Counted from the first letter of the stretch, positions 9,139 through 23,704 are shown. The stretch is DNA of 64,000 nucleotides from Xenopus tropicalis (GCF_000004195.4 NC_030679.2:146322243-146386242); one strand, 5' to 3'. Notes: a model not told the origin generated them from the sequence alone. Numbers and translations are program-made.

Positions 9139-10755
9139 TTGCACCCAGAAGAAGGCTCTCCCTTGTGCTTCAGTGATGGTGAGAAAGTCATTTCTCTTTT
9201 GGGTGTTCTATTTACCAGAAATACATTAAGGGTGAAAGAGCTCTGGAAAACAAACAAGGGTGAATGCCTTTCTACTGGCTTGATAATGTTAAAGATTTTT
9301 CTTGCAAAGCCAATTTTACATTACCCAAAACTAGGCCCTCTCTTGTGTTTTAATGATGGTAAGAAAGTGCTTTTTGTTTTGGGCATTGTATGTTTTGGAC
9401 ACTCCAACTTACTTTTTTGAGGCAAAATCACCTATTTCTTCAGAAGTGCTGCAGACTGACCAATTTGAGATCACCCAAAACTGAGCCCTCTCTTGTGTTG
9501 TCTTGATGGTCAGAAAGTGCTTCCTGTTTTGGGTGTTATCGATTGGAAAGTTCAACCCTTGACATTTGCAGAAAAGGGATTCAAGATCTTTTTTAAACTG
9601 ATTATGAAGCACCCAAAACGGGGCTCTCTCTTGTGCATGAATTATGGTGAGAAAGTGCTTTCTGTTTTGGGCGTTGTGGACATCAGATATACAACATGGT
9701 ATTGAAGCTGCATGAAGGAGGCAAGGTAGCATTCCACCTGTTTTGTTAATGGTAACAAAGTGCTTTTTGATTTAGCCATTGGGTCATTTTTTTTTTTTTG
9801 ATGGCTCCATCTGGATCTCCATTCTGGAGATAGAGTTAAGAAAAAAGCCCCAGTGTCTACAGAATGAAAAGGAAAAGTCACTATTTGTCCAATTTGATAT
9901 CACCCAAAACTAAGCCCTCTCTTGTGTTCCCTTGATGGTCAGAAAGTGCTTCCTGTTTTGGGCGTTATCGATTGGAAAATTCAACTTTTGACGGTCGCAG
10001 ACAAGGATTCAAGATCTTTTTCAGAACGATTAAGTAGCACCCAAAACGGGGCTCTCTCTTGTGTATGAATTATGGTGAGAAAGTGCTTTCTGCTTTGGGC
10101 ATTGTGGACATCAGATATACAGCATGGAATTGAATATTGGGAGATAGCTCTAGGAAAAGACCAGGAGGCCCACCACCTGTTTGACACATTACAGGCAGTT
10201 TTCTTCTTGCAAAGCCATTTTACATCACCCAAAACAAAGCCCTGTCTTGTGCTGCTTAATGGTAAGAAAGTGCTTTTGTTTTGGGCATTGTATTTATTGG
10301 AAATTCTACAAGCCTGGAAATGAAATTTTATTTTAAGGTACCTTTCACTTTCTTTCTATCTAAAGTCATTACTTGTGTGAAACCAAAGAGTTTTCTTTGA
10401 TTGCCAGTTTCTTCCCTGGACATCTCCATTGTTATTCACTTAATAGTCTGTCCCTCACCACACCCAGACTGATGGGCGCAAAACAATAGTGACTTAATGA
10501 TATGCATGCCACTTGGCAGTTGATTGGCTAATGGCCTTCTAGAGTCTACAGATATAAAGGCCAGCTAGTGGGAAAGCAAACCAAAGTCTCCAGCAGAAGA
10601 CGCTCAGTGACCTCTGCTAGATGTTGCACGTGTGTTCCAACATTACTTTAATGGGTTTGGAGTCAAAGCTTCCAGGGCCTGGCAAAAAAAGTCCTCTGCA
10701 GAATTAAAAGACTCCTGGTGAAACAAGGAATCAAGATTTCTTCATCCTGATTTAG
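9139..10755 (+). ncRNA. mir427: pri-mir-427 unit 7 (long)
   Basis: Poly-T of 13. Mature-like arms start at 9183, 9363, 9513, 9651, 9755 (e), 9942, 10079 and 10266. Stem-loop g is the CTGCTTTGGGCA type. One G is missing in the f-g spacer (about 10007). TATA at 10553. Confidence 0.95.
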
Positions 10756-12374
10756 TTGCACCCAGAAGAAGGCTCTCCCTTGTGCTTCAGTGATGGTGAG
10801 AAAGTCATTTCTCTTTTGGGTGTTCTATTTACCAGAAATACATTAAGGGTGAAAGAGCTCTGGAAAACAAACAAGGGTGAATGCCTTTCTACTGGCTTGA
10901 TAATGTTAAAGATTTTTCTTGCAAAGCCAATTTTACATTACCCAAAACTAGGCCCTCTCTTGTGTTTTAATGATGGTAAGAAAGTGCTTTTTGTTTTGGG
11001 CATTGTATGTTTTGGACACTCCAACTTACTTTTTTGAGGCAAAATCACCTATTTCTTCAGAAGTGCTGCAGACTGACCAATTTGAGATCACCCAAAACTG
11101 AGCCCTCTCTTGTGTTGTCTTGATGGTCAGAAAGTGCTTCCTGTTTTGGGTGTTATCGATTGGAAAGTTCAACCCTTGACATTTGCAGAAAAGGGATTCA
11201 AGATCTTTTTTAAACTGATTATGAAGCACCCAAAACGGGGCTCTCTCTTGTGCATGAATTATGGTGAGAAAGTGCTTTCTGTTTTGGGCGTTGTGGACAT
11301 CAGATATACAACATGGTATTGAAGCTGCATGAAGGAGGCAAGGTAGCATTCCACCTGTTTTGTTAATGGTAACAAAGTGCTTTTTGATTTAGCCATTGGG
11401 TCATTTTTTTTTTTTTTGATGGCTCCATCTGGATCTCCATTCTGGAGATAGAGTTAAGAAAAAAGCCCCAGTGTCTACAGAATGAAAAGGAAAAGTCACT
11501 ATTTGTCCAATTTGATATCACCCAAAACTAAGCCCTCTCTTGTGTTCCCTTGATGGTCAGAAAGTGCTTCCTGTTTTGGGCGTTATCGATTGGAAAATTC
11601 AACTTTTGACGGTCGCAGACAAGGGATTCAAGATCTTTTTCAGAACGATTAAGTAGCACCCAAAACGGGGCTCTCTCTTGTGTATGAATTATGGTGAGAA
11701 AGTGCTTTCTGTTTTGGGCGTTGTGGACATCAGATATACAGCATGGAATTGAATATTGGGAGATAGCTCTAGGAAAAGACCAGGAGGCCCACCACCTGTT
11801 TGACACATTACAGGCAGTTTTCTTCTTGCAAAGCCATTTTACATCACCCAAAACAAAGCCCTGTCTTGTGCTGCTTAATGGTAAGAAAGTGCTTTTGTTT
11901 TGGGCATTGTATTTATTGGAAATTCTACAAGCCTGGAAATGAAATTTTATTTTAAGGTACCTTTCACTTTCTTTCTATCTAAAGTCATTACTTGTGTGAA
12001 ACCAAAGAGTTTTCTTTGATTGCCAGTTTCTTCCCTGGACATCTCCATTGTTATTCACTTAATAGTCTGTCCCTCACCACACCCAGACTGATGGGCGCAA
12101 AACAATAGTGACTTAATGATATGCATGCCACTTGGCAGTTGATTGGCTAATGGCCTTCTAGAGTCTACAGATATAAAGGCCAGCTAGTGGGAAAGCAAAC
12201 CAAAGTCTCCAGCAGAAGACGCTCAGTGACCTCTGCTAGATGTTGCACGTGTGTTCCAACATTACTTTAATGGGTTTGGAGTCAAAGCTTCCAGGGCCTG
12301 GCAAAAAAAGTCCTCTGCAGAATTAAAAGACTCCTGGTGAAACAAGGAATCAAGATTTCTTCATCCTGATTTAG
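10756..12374 (+). ncRNA. mir427: pri-mir-427 unit 8 (long)
   Basis: Poly-T of 14. Mature-like arms start at 10800, 10980, 11130, 11268, 11372 (e), 11560, 11698 and 11885. Stem-loop g is the CTGTTTTGGGCG type, as in units 5 and 6. TATA at 12172. Confidence 0.95.
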
Positions 12375-13994
12375 TTGCACCCAGAAGAAGGCTCTCCCTT
12401 GTGCTTCAGTGATGGTGAGAAAGTCATTTCTCTTTTGGGTGTTCTATTTACCAGAAATACATTAAGGGTGAAAGAGCTCTGGAAAACAAACAAGGGTGAA
12501 TGCCTTTCTACTGGCTTGATAATGTTAAAGATTTTTCTTGCAAAGCCAATTTTACATTACCCAAAACTAGGCCCTCTCTTGTGTTTTAATGATGGTAAGA
12601 AAGTGCTTTTTGTTTTGGGCATTGTATGTTTTGGACACTCCAACTTACTTTTTTGAGGCAAAATCACCTATTTCTTCAGAAGTGCTGCAGACTGACCAAT
12701 TTGAGATCACCCAAAACTGAGCCCTCTCTTGTGTTGTCTTGATGGTCAGAAAGTGCTTCCTGTTTTGGGTGTTATCGATTGGAAAGTTCAACCCTTGACA
12801 TTTGCAGAAAAGGGATTCAAGATCTTTTTTAAACTGATTATGAAGCACCCAAAACGGGGCTCTCTCTTGTGCATGAATTATGGTGAGAAAGTGCTTTCTG
12901 TTTTGGGCGTTGTGGACATCAGATATACAACATGGTATTGAAGCTGCATGAAGGAGGCAAGGTAGCATTCCACCTGTTTTGTTAATGGTAACAAAGTGCT
13001 TTTTGATTTAGCCATTGGGTCATTTTTTTTTTTTTTTGATGGCTCCATCTGGATCTCCATTCTGGAGATAGAGTTAAGAAAAAAGCCCCAGTGTCTACAG
13101 AATGAAAAGGAAAAGTCACTATTTGTCCAATTTGATATCACCCAAAACTAAGCCCTCTCTTGTGTTCCCTTGATGGTCAGAAAGTGCTTCCTGTTTTGGG
13201 CGTTATCGATTGGAAAATTCAACTTTTGACGGTCGCAGACAAGGGATTCAAGATCTTTTTCAGAACGATTAAGTAGCACCCAAAACGGGGCTCTCTCTTG
13301 TGTATGAATTATGGTGAGAAAGTGCTTTCTGCTTTGGGCGTTGTGGACATCAGATATACAGCATGGAATTGAATATTGGGAGATAGCTCTAGGAAAAGAC
13401 CAGGAGGCCCACCACCTGTTTGACACATTACAGGCAGTTTTCTTCTTGCAAAGCCATTTTACATCACCCAAAACAAAGCCCTGTCTTGTGCTGCTTAATG
13501 GTAAGAAAGTGCTTTTGTTTTGGGCATTGTATTTATTGGAAATTCTACAAGCCTGGAAATGAAATTTTATTTTAAGGTACCTTTCACTTTCTTTCTATCT
13601 AAAGTCATTACTTGTGTGAAACCAAAGAGTTTTCTTTGATTGCCAGTTTCTTCCCTGGACATCTCCATTGTTATTCACTTAATAGTCTGTCCCTCACCAC
13701 ACCCAGACTGATGGGCGCAAAACAATAGTGACTTAATGATATGCATGCCACTTGGCAGTTGATTGGCTAATGGCCTTCTAGAGTCTACAGATATAAAGGC
13801 CAGCTAGTGGGAAAGCAAACCAAAGTCTCCAGCAGAAGACGCTCAGTGACCTCTGCTAGATGTTGCACGTGTGTTCCAACATTACTTTAATGGGTTTGGA
13901 GTCAAAGCTTCCAGGGCCTGGCAAAAAAAGTCCTCTGCAGAATTAAAAGACTCCTGGTGAAACAAGGAATCAAGATTTCTTCATCCTGATTTAG
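12375..13994 (+). ncRNA. mir427: pri-mir-427 unit 9 (long)
   Basis: Poly-T of 15. Mature-like arms start at 12419, 12599, 12749, 12887, 12991 (e), 13180, 13318 and 13505. Stem-loop g is CTGCTTTGGGCG. First member of a possible four-unit higher-order block. TATA at 13792. Confidence 0.95.
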
Positions 13995-15613
13995 TTGCAC
14001 CCAGAAGAAGGCTCTCCCTTGTGCTTCAGTGATGGTGAGAAAGTCATTTCTCTTTTGGGTGTTCTATTTACCAGAAATACATTAAGGGTGAAAGAGCTCT
14101 GGAAAACAAACAAGGGTGAATGCCTTTCTACTGGCTTGATAATGTTAAAGATTTTTCTTGCAAAGCCAATTTTACATTACCCAAAACTAGGCCCTCTCTT
14201 GTGTTTTAATGATGGTAAGAAAGTGCTTTTTGTTTTGGGCATTGTATGTTTTGGACACTCCAACTTACTTTTTTGAGGCAAAATCACCTATTTCTTCAGA
14301 AGTGCTGCAGACTGACCAATTTGAGATCACCCAAAACTGAGCCCTCTCTTGTGTTGTCTTGATGGTCAGAAAGTGCTTCCTGTTTTGGGTGTTATCGATT
14401 GGAAAGTTCAACCCTTGACATTTGCAGAAAAGGGATTCAAGATCTTTTTTAAACTGATTATGAAGCACCCAAAACGGGGCTCTCTCTTGTGCATGAATTA
14501 TGGTGAGAAAGTGCTTTCTGTTTTGGGCGTTGTGGACATCAGATATACAACATGGTATTGAAGCTGCATGAAGGAGGCAAGGTAGCATTCCACCTGTTTT
14601 GTTAATGGTAACAAAGTGCTTTTTGATTTAGCCATTGGGTCATTTTTTTTTTTTTTGATGGCTCCATCTGGATCTCCATTCTGGAGATAGAGTTAAGAAA
14701 AAAGCCCCAGTGTCTACAGAATGAAAAGGAAAAGTCACTATTTGTCCAATTTGATATCACCCAAAACTAAGCCCTCTCTTGTGTTCCCTTGATGGTCAGA
14801 AAGTGCTTCCTGTTTTGGGCGTTATCGATTGGAAAATTCAACTTTTGACGGTCGCAGACAAGGGATTCAAGATCTTTTTCAGAACGATTAAGTAGCACCC
14901 AAAACGGGGCTCTCTCTTGTGTATGAATTATGGTGAGAAAGTGCTTTCTGCTTTGGGCGTTGTGGACATCAGATATACAGCATGGAATTGAATATTGGGA
15001 GATAGCTCTAGGAAAAGACCAGGAGGCCCACCACCTGTTTGACACATTACAGGCAGTTTTCTTCTTGCAAAGCCATTTTACATCACCCAAAACAAAGCCC
15101 TGTCTTGTGCTGCTTAATGGTAAGAAAGTGCTTTTGTTTTGGGCATTGTATTTATTGGAAATTCTACAAGCCTGGAAATGAAATTTTATTTTAAGGTACC
15201 TTTCACTTTCTTTCTATCTAAAGTCATTACTTGTGTGAAACCAAAGAGTTTTCTTTGATTGCCAGTTTCTTCCCTGGACATCTCCATTGTTATTCACTTA
15301 ATAGTCTGTCCCTCACCACACCCAGACTGATGGGCGCAAAACAATAGTGACTTAATGATATGCATGCCACTTGGCAGTTGATTGGCTAATGGCCTTCTAG
15401 AGTCTACAGATATAAAGGCCAGCTAGTGGGAAAGCAAACCAAAGTCTCCAGCAGAAGACGCTCAGTGACCTCTGCTAGATGTTGCACGTGTGTTCCAACA
15501 TTACTTTAATGGGTTTGGAGTCAAAGCTTCCAGGGCCTGGCAAAAAAAGTCCTCTGCAGAATTAAAAGACTCCTGGTGAAACAAGGAATCAAGATTTCTT
15601 CATCCTGATTTAG
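13995..15613 (+). ncRNA. mir427: pri-mir-427 unit 10 (long)
   Basis: Poly-T of 14. Mature-like arms start at 14039, 14219, 14369, 14507, 14611 (e), 14799, 14937 and 15124. Stem-loop g is CTGCTTTGGGCG. TATA at 15411. Confidence 0.95.
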
Positions 15614-17230
15614 TTGCACCCAGAAGAAGGCTCTCCCTTGTGCTTCAGTGATGGTGAGAAAGTCATTTCTCTTTTGGGTGTTCTATTTACCAGAAATACA
15701 TTAAGGGTGAAAGAGCTCTGGAAAACAAACAAGGGTGAATGCCTTTCTACTGGCTTGATAATGTTAAAGATTTTTCTTGCAAAGCCAATTTTACATTACC
15801 CAAAACTAGGCCCTCTCTTGTGTTTTAATGATGGTAAGAAAGTGCTTTTTGTTTTGGGCATTGTATGTTTTGGACACTCCAACTTACTTTTTTGAGGCAA
15901 AATCACCTATTTCTTCAGAAGTGCTGCAGACTGACCAATTTGAGATCACCCAAAACTGAGCCCTCTCTTGTGTTGTCTTGATGGTCAGAAAGTGCTTCCT
16001 GTTTTGGGTGTTATCGATTGGAAAGTTCAACCCTTGACATTTGCAGAAAAGGGATTCAAGATCTTTTTTAAACTGATTATGAAGCACCCAAAACGGGGCT
16101 CTCTCTTGTGCATGAATTATGGTGAGAAAGTGCTTTCTGTTTTGGGCGTTGTGGACATCAGATATACAACATGGTATTGAAGCTGCATGAAGGAGGCAAG
16201 GTAGCATTCCACCTGTTTTGTTAATGGTAACAAAGTGCTTTTTGATTTAGCCATTGGGTCATTTTTTTTTTTTGATGGCTCCATCTGGATCTCCATTCTG
16301 GAGATAGAGTTAAGAAAAAAGCCCCAGTGTCTACAGAATGAAAAGGAAAAGTCACTATTTGTCCAATTTGATATCACCCAAAACTAAGCCCTCTCTTGTG
16401 TTCCCTTGATGGTCAGAAAGTGCTTCCTGTTTTGGGCGTTATCGATTGGAAAATTCAACTTTTGACGGTCGCAGACAAGGGATTCAAGATCTTTTTCAGA
16501 ACGATTAAGTAGCACCCAAAACGGGGCTCTCTCTTGTGTATGAATTATGGTGAGAAAGTGCTTTCTGCTTTGGGCATTGTGGACATCAGATATACAGCAT
16601 GGAATTGAATATTGGGAGATAGCTCTAGGAAAAGACCAGGAGGCCCACCACCTGTTTGACACATTACAGGCAGTTTTCTTCTTGCAAAGCCATTTTACAT
16701 CACCCAAAACAAAGCCCTGTCTTGTGCTGCTTAATGGTAAGAAAGTGCTTTTGTTTTGGGCATTGTATTTATTGGAAATTCTACAAGCCTGGAAATGAAA
16801 TTTTATTTTAAGGTACCTTTCACTTTCTTTCTATCTAAAGTCATTACTTGTGTGAAACCAAAGAGTTTTCTTTGATTGCCAGTTTCTTCCCTGGACATCT
16901 CCATTGTTATTCACTTAATAGTCTGTCCCTCACCACACCCAGACTGATGGGCGCAAAACAATAGTGACTTAATGATATGCATGCCACTTGGCAGTTGATT
17001 GGCTAATGGCCTTCTAGAGTCTACAGATATAAAGGCCAGCTAGTGGGAAAGCAAACCAAAGTCTCCAGCAGAAGACGCTCAGTGACCTCTGCTAGATGTT
17101 GCACGTGTGTTCCAACATTACTTTAATGGGTTTGGAGTCAAAGCTTCCAGGGCCTGGCAAAAAAAGTCCTCTGCAGAATTAAAAGACTCCTGGTGAAACA
17201 AGGAATCAAGATTTCTTCATCCTGATTTAG
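15614..17230 (+). ncRNA. mir427: pri-mir-427 unit 11 (long)
   Basis: Poly-T of 12. Mature-like arms start at 15658, 15838, 15988, 16126, 16230 (e), 16416, 16554 and 16741. Stem-loop g is CTGCTTTGGGCA. TATA at 17028. Confidence 0.95.
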
Positions 17231-18849
17231 TTGCACCCAGAAGAAGGCTCTCCCTTGTGCTTCAGTGATGGTGAGAAAGTCATTTCTCTTTTGGGTGTTC
17301 TATTTACCAGAAATACATTAAGGGTGAAAGAGCTCTGGAAAACAAACAAGGGTGAATGCCTTTCTACTGGCTTGATAATGTTAAAGATTTTTCTTGCAAA
17401 GCCAATTTTACATTACCCAAAACTAGGCCCTCTCTTGTGTTTTAATGATGGTAAGAAAGTGCTTTTTGTTTTGGGCATTGTATGTTTTGGACACTCCAAC
17501 TTACTTTTTTGAGGCAAAATCACCTATTTCTTCAGAAGTGCTGCAGACTGACCAATTTGAGATCACCCAAAACTGAGCCCTCTCTTGTGTTGTCTTGATG
17601 GTCAGAAAGTGCTTCCTGTTTTGGGTGTTATCGATTGGAAAGTTCAACCCTTGACATTTGCAGAAAAGGGATTCAAGATCTTTTTTAAACTGATTATGAA
17701 GCACCCAAAACGGGGCTCTCTCTTGTGCATGAATTATGGTGAGAAAGTGCTTTCTGTTTTGGGCGTTGTGGACATCAGATATACAACATGGTATTGAAGC
17801 TGCATGAAGGAGGCAAGGTAGCATTCCACCTGTTTTGTTAATGGTAACAAAGTGCTTTTTGATTTAGCCATTGGGTCATTTTTTTTTTTTTTGATGGCTC
17901 CATCTGGATCTCCATTCTGGAGATAGAGTTAAGAAAAAAGCCCCAGTGTCTACAGAATGAAAAGGAAAAGTCACTATTTGTCCAATTTGATATCACCCAA
18001 AACTAAGCCCTCTCTTGTGTTCCCTTGATGGTCAGAAAGTGCTTCCTGTTTTGGGCGTTATCGATTGGAAAATTCAACTTTTGACGGTCGCAGACAAGGG
18101 ATTCAAGATCTTTTTCAGAACGATTAAGTAGCACCCAAAACGGGGCTCTCTCTTGTGTATGAATTATGGTGAGAAAGTGCTTTCTGCTTTGGGCATTGTG
18201 GACATCAGATATACAGCATGGAATTGAATATTGGGAGATAGCTCTAGGAAAAGACCAGGAGGCCCACCACCTGTTTGACACATTACAGGCAGTTTTCTTC
18301 TTGCAAAGCCATTTTACATCACCCAAAACAAAGCCCTGTCTTGTGCTGCTTAATGGTAAGAAAGTGCTTTTGTTTTGGGCATTGTATTTATTGGAAATTC
18401 TACAAGCCTGGAAATGAAATTTTATTTTAAGGTACCTTTCACTTTCTTTCTATCTAAAGTCATTACTTGTGTGAAACCAAAGAGTTTTCTTTGATTGCCA
18501 GTTTCTTCCCTGGACATCTCCATTGTTATTCACTTAATAGTCTGTCCCTCACCACACCCAGACTGATGGGCGCAAAACAATAGTGACTTAATGATATGCA
18601 TGCCACTTGGCAGTTGATTGGCTAATGGCCTTCTAGAGTCTACAGATATAAAGGCCAGCTAGTGGGAAAGCAAACCAAAGTCTCCAGCAGAAGACGCTCA
18701 GTGACCTCTGCTAGATGTTGCACGTGTGTTCCAACATTACTTTAATGGGTTTGGAGTCAAAGCTTCCAGGGCCTGGCAAAAAAAGTCCTCTGCAGAATTA
18801 AAAGACTCCTGGTGAAACAAGGAATCAAGATTTCTTCATCCTGATTTAG
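17231..18849 (+). ncRNA. mir427: pri-mir-427 unit 12 (long)
   Basis: Poly-T of 14. Mature-like arms start at 17275, 17455, 17605, 17743, 17847 (e), 18035, 18173 and 18360. Stem-loop g is CTGCTTTGGGCA. TATA at 18647. Confidence 0.95.
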
Positions 18850-20469
18850 TTGCACCCAGAAGAAGGCTCTCCCTTGTGCTTCAGTGATGGTGAGAAAGTC
18901 ATTTCTCTTTTGGGTGTTCTATTTACCAGAAATACATTAAGGGTGAAAGAGCTCTGGAAAACAAACAAGGGTGAATGCCTTTCTACTGGCTTGATAATGT
19001 TAAAGATTTTTCTTGCAAAGCCAATTTTACATTACCCAAAACTAGGCCCTCTCTTGTGTTTTAATGATGGTAAGAAAGTGCTTTTTGTTTTGGGCATTGT
19101 ATGTTTTGGACACTCCAACTTACTTTTTTGAGGCAAAATCACCTATTTCTTCAGAAGTGCTGCAGACTGACCAATTTGAGATCACCCAAAACTGAGCCCT
19201 CTCTTGTGTTGTCTTGATGGTCAGAAAGTGCTTCCTGTTTTGGGTGTTATCGATTGGAAAGTTCAACCCTTGACATTTGCAGAAAAGGGATTCAAGATCT
19301 TTTTTAAACTGATTATGAAGCACCCAAAACGGGGCTCTCTCTTGTGCATGAATTATGGTGAGAAAGTGCTTTCTGTTTTGGGCGTTGTGGACATCAGATA
19401 TACAACATGGTATTGAAGCTGCATGAAGGAGGCAAGGTAGCATTCCACCTGTTTTGTTAATGGTAACAAAGTGCTTTTTGATTTAGCCATTGGGTCATTT
19501 TTTTTTTTTTTTGATGGCTCCATCTGGATCTCCATTCTGGAGATAGAGTTAAGAAAAAAGCCCCAGTGTCTACAGAATGAAAAGGAAAAGTCACTATTTG
19601 TCCAATTTGATATCACCCAAAACTAAGCCCTCTCTTGTGTTCCCTTGATGGTCAGAAAGTGCTTCCTGTTTTGGGCGTTATCGATTGGAAAATTCAACTT
19701 TTGACGGTCGCAGACAAGGGATTCAAGATCTTTTTCAGAACGATTAAGTAGCACCCAAAACGGGGCTCTCTCTTGTGTATGAATTATGGTGAGAAAGTGC
19801 TTTCTGCTTTGGGCGTTGTGGACATCAGATATACAGCATGGAATTGAATATTGGGAGATAGCTCTAGGAAAAGACCAGGAGGCCCACCACCTGTTTGACA
19901 CATTACAGGCAGTTTTCTTCTTGCAAAGCCATTTTACATCACCCAAAACAAAGCCCTGTCTTGTGCTGCTTAATGGTAAGAAAGTGCTTTTGTTTTGGGC
20001 ATTGTATTTATTGGAAATTCTACAAGCCTGGAAATGAAATTTTATTTTAAGGTACCTTTCACTTTCTTTCTATCTAAAGTCATTACTTGTGTGAAACCAA
20101 AGAGTTTTCTTTGATTGCCAGTTTCTTCCCTGGACATCTCCATTGTTATTCACTTAATAGTCTGTCCCTCACCACACCCAGACTGATGGGCGCAAAACAA
20201 TAGTGACTTAATGATATGCATGCCACTTGGCAGTTGATTGGCTAATGGCCTTCTAGAGTCTACAGATATAAAGGCCAGCTAGTGGGAAAGCAAACCAAAG
20301 TCTCCAGCAGAAGACGCTCAGTGACCTCTGCTAGATGTTGCACGTGTGTTCCAACATTACTTTAATGGGTTTGGAGTCAAAGCTTCCAGGGCCTGGCAAA
20401 AAAAGTCCTCTGCAGAATTAAAAGACTCCTGGTGAAACAAGGAATCAAGATTTCTTCATCCTGATTTAG
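18850..20469 (+). ncRNA. mir427: pri-mir-427 unit 13 (long)
   Basis: Poly-T of 15. Mature-like arms start at 18894, 19074, 19224, 19362, 19466 (e), 19655, 19793 and 19980. Stem-loop g is CTGCTTTGGGCG. TATA at 20267. Confidence 0.95.
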
Positions 20470-22086
20470 TTGCACCCAGAAGAAGGCTCTCCCTTGTGCT
20501 TCAGTGATGGTGAGAAAGTCATTTCTCTTTTGGGTGTTCTATTTACCAGAAATACATTAAGGGTGAAAGAGCTCTGGAAAACAAACAAGGGTGAATGCCT
20601 TTCTACTGGCTTGATAATGTTAAAGATTTTTCTTGCAAAGCCAATTTTACATTACCCAAAACTAGGCCCTCTCTTGTGTTTTAATGATGGTAAGAAAGTG
20701 CTTTTTGTTTTGGGCATTGTATGTTTTGGACACTCCAACTTACTTTTTTGAGGCAAAATCACCTATTTCTTCAGAAGTGCTGCAGACTGACCAATTTGAG
20801 ATCACCCAAAACTGAGCCCTCTCTTGTGTTGTCTTGATGGTCAGAAAGTGCTTCCTGTTTTGGGTGTTATCGATTGGAAAGTTCAACCCTTGACATTTGC
20901 AGAAAAGGGATTCAAGATCTTTTTTAAACTGATTATGAAGCACCCAAAACGGGGCTCTCTCTTGTGCATGAATTATGGTGAGAAAGTGCTTTCTGTTTTG
21001 GGCGTTGTGGACATCAGATATACAACATGGTATTGAAGCTGCATGAAGGAGGCAAGGTAGCATTCCACCTGTTTTGTTAATGGTAACAAAGTGCTTTTTG
21101 ATTTAGCCATTGGGTCATTTTTTTTTTTTGATGGCTCCATCTGGATCTCCATTCTGGAGATAGAGTTAAGAAAAAAGCCCCAGTGTCTACAGAATGAAAA
21201 GGAAAAGTCACTATTTGTCCAATTTGATATCACCCAAAACTAAGCCCTCTCTTGTGTTCCCTTGATGGTCAGAAAGTGCTTCCTGTTTTGGGCGTTATCG
21301 ATTGGAAAATTCAACTTTTGACGGTCGCAGACAAGGGATTCAAGATCTTTTTCAGAACGATTAAGTAGCACCCAAAACGGGGCTCTCTCTTGTGTATGAA
21401 TTATGGTGAGAAAGTGCTTTCTGCTTTGGGCGTTGTGGACATCAGATATACAGCATGGAATTGAATATTGGGAGATAGCTCTAGGAAAAGACCAGGAGGC
21501 CCACCACCTGTTTGACACATTACAGGCAGTTTTCTTCTTGCAAAGCCATTTTACATCACCCAAAACAAAGCCCTGTCTTGTGCTGCTTAATGGTAAGAAA
21601 GTGCTTTTGTTTTGGGCATTGTATTTATTGGAAATTCTACAAGCCTGGAAATGAAATTTTATTTTAAGGTACCTTTCACTTTCTTTCTATCTAAAGTCAT
21701 TACTTGTGTGAAACCAAAGAGTTTTCTTTGATTGCCAGTTTCTTCCCTGGACATCTCCATTGTTATTCACTTAATAGTCTGTCCCTCACCACACCCAGAC
21801 TGATGGGCGCAAAACAATAGTGACTTAATGATATGCATGCCACTTGGCAGTTGATTGGCTAATGGCCTTCTAGAGTCTACAGATATAAAGGCCAGCTAGT
21901 GGGAAAGCAAACCAAAGTCTCCAGCAGAAGACGCTCAGTGACCTCTGCTAGATGTTGCACGTGTGTTCCAACATTACTTTAATGGGTTTGGAGTCAAAGC
22001 TTCCAGGGCCTGGCAAAAAAAGTCCTCTGCAGAATTAAAAGACTCCTGGTGAAACAAGGAATCAAGATTTCTTCATCCTGATTTAG
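20470..22086 (+). ncRNA. mir427: pri-mir-427 unit 14 (long)
   Basis: Poly-T of 12. Mature-like arms start at 20514, 20694, 20844, 20982, 21086 (e), 21272, 21410 and 21597. Stem-loop g is CTGCTTTGGGCG. TATA at 21884. Confidence 0.95.
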
Positions 22087-23704
22087 TTGCACCCAGAAGA
22101 AGGCTCTCCCTTGTGCTTCAGTGATGGTGAGAAAGTCATTTCTCTTTTGGGTGTTCTATTTACCAGAAATACATTAAGGGTGAAAGAGCTCTGGAAAACA
22201 AACAAGGGTGAATGCCTTTCTACTGGCTTGATAATGTTAAAGATTTTTCTTGCAAAGCCAATTTTACATTACCCAAAACTAGGCCCTCTCTTGTGTTTTA
22301 ATGATGGTAAGAAAGTGCTTTTTGTTTTGGGCATTGTATGTTTTGGACACTCCAACTTACTTTTTTGAGGCAAAATCACCTATTTCTTCAGAAGTGCTGC
22401 AGACTGACCAATTTGAGATCACCCAAAACTGAGCCCTCTCTTGTGTTGTCTTGATGGTCAGAAAGTGCTTCCTGTTTTGGGTGTTATCGATTGGAAAGTT
22501 CAACCCTTGACATTTGCAGAAAAGGGATTCAAGATCTTTTTTAAACTGATTATGAAGCACCCAAAACGGGGCTCTCTCTTGTGCATGAATTATGGTGAGA
22601 AAGTGCTTTCTGTTTTGGGCGTTGTGGACATCAGATATACAACATGGTATTGAAGCTGCATGAAGGAGGCAAGGTAGCATTCCACCTGTTTTGTTAATGG
22701 TAACAAAGTGCTTTTTGATTTAGCCATTGGGTCATTTTTTTTTTTTTGATGGCTCCATCTGGATCTCCATTCTGGAGATAGAGTTAAGAAAAAAGCCCCA
22801 GTGTCTACAGAATGAAAAGGAAAAGTCACTATTTGTCCAATTTGATATCACCCAAAACTAAGCCCTCTCTTGTGTTCCCTTGATGGTCAGAAAGTGCTTC
22901 CTGTTTTGGGCGTTATCGATTGGAAAATTCAACTTTTGACGGTCGCAGACAAGGGATTCAAGATCTTTTTCAGAACGATTAAGTAGCACCCAAAACGGGG
23001 CTCTCTCTTGTGTATGAATTATGGTGAGAAAGTGCTTTCTGCTTTGGGCATTGTGGACATCAGATATACAGCATGGAATTGAATATTGGGAGATAGCTCT
23101 AGGAAAAGACCAGGAGGCCCACCACCTGTTTGACACATTACAGGCAGTTTTCTTCTTGCAAAGCCATTTTACATCACCCAAAACAAAGCCCTGTCTTGTG
23201 CTGCTTAATGGTAAGAAAGTGCTTTTGTTTTGGGCATTGTATTTATTGGAAATTCTACAAGCCTGGAAATGAAATTTTATTTTAAGGTACCTTTCACTTT
23301 CTTTCTATCTAAAGTCATTACTTGTGTGAAACCAAAGAGTTTTCTTTGATTGCCAGTTTCTTCCCTGGACATCTCCATTGTTATTCACTTAATAGTCTGT
23401 CCCTCACCACACCCAGACTGATGGGCGCAAAACAATAGTGACTTAATGATATGCATGCCACTTGGCAGTTGATTGGCTAATGGCCTTCTAGAGTCTACAG
23501 ATATAAAGGCCAGCTAGTGGGAAAGCAAACCAAAGTCTCCAGCAGAAGACGCTCAGTGACCTCTGCTAGATGTTGCACGTGTGTTCCAACATTACTTTAA
23601 TGGGTTTGGAGTCAAAGCTTCCAGGGCCTGGCAAAAAAAGTCCTCTGCAGAATTAAAAGACTCCTGGTGAAACAAGGAATCAAGATTTCTTCATCCTGAT
23701 TTAG
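22087..23704 (+). ncRNA. mir427: pri-mir-427 unit 15 (long)
   Basis: Poly-T of 13. Mature-like arms start at 22131, 22311, 22461, 22599, 22703 (e), 22890, 23028 and 23215. Stem-loop g is CTGCTTTGGGCA. TATA at 23502. Confidence 0.95.
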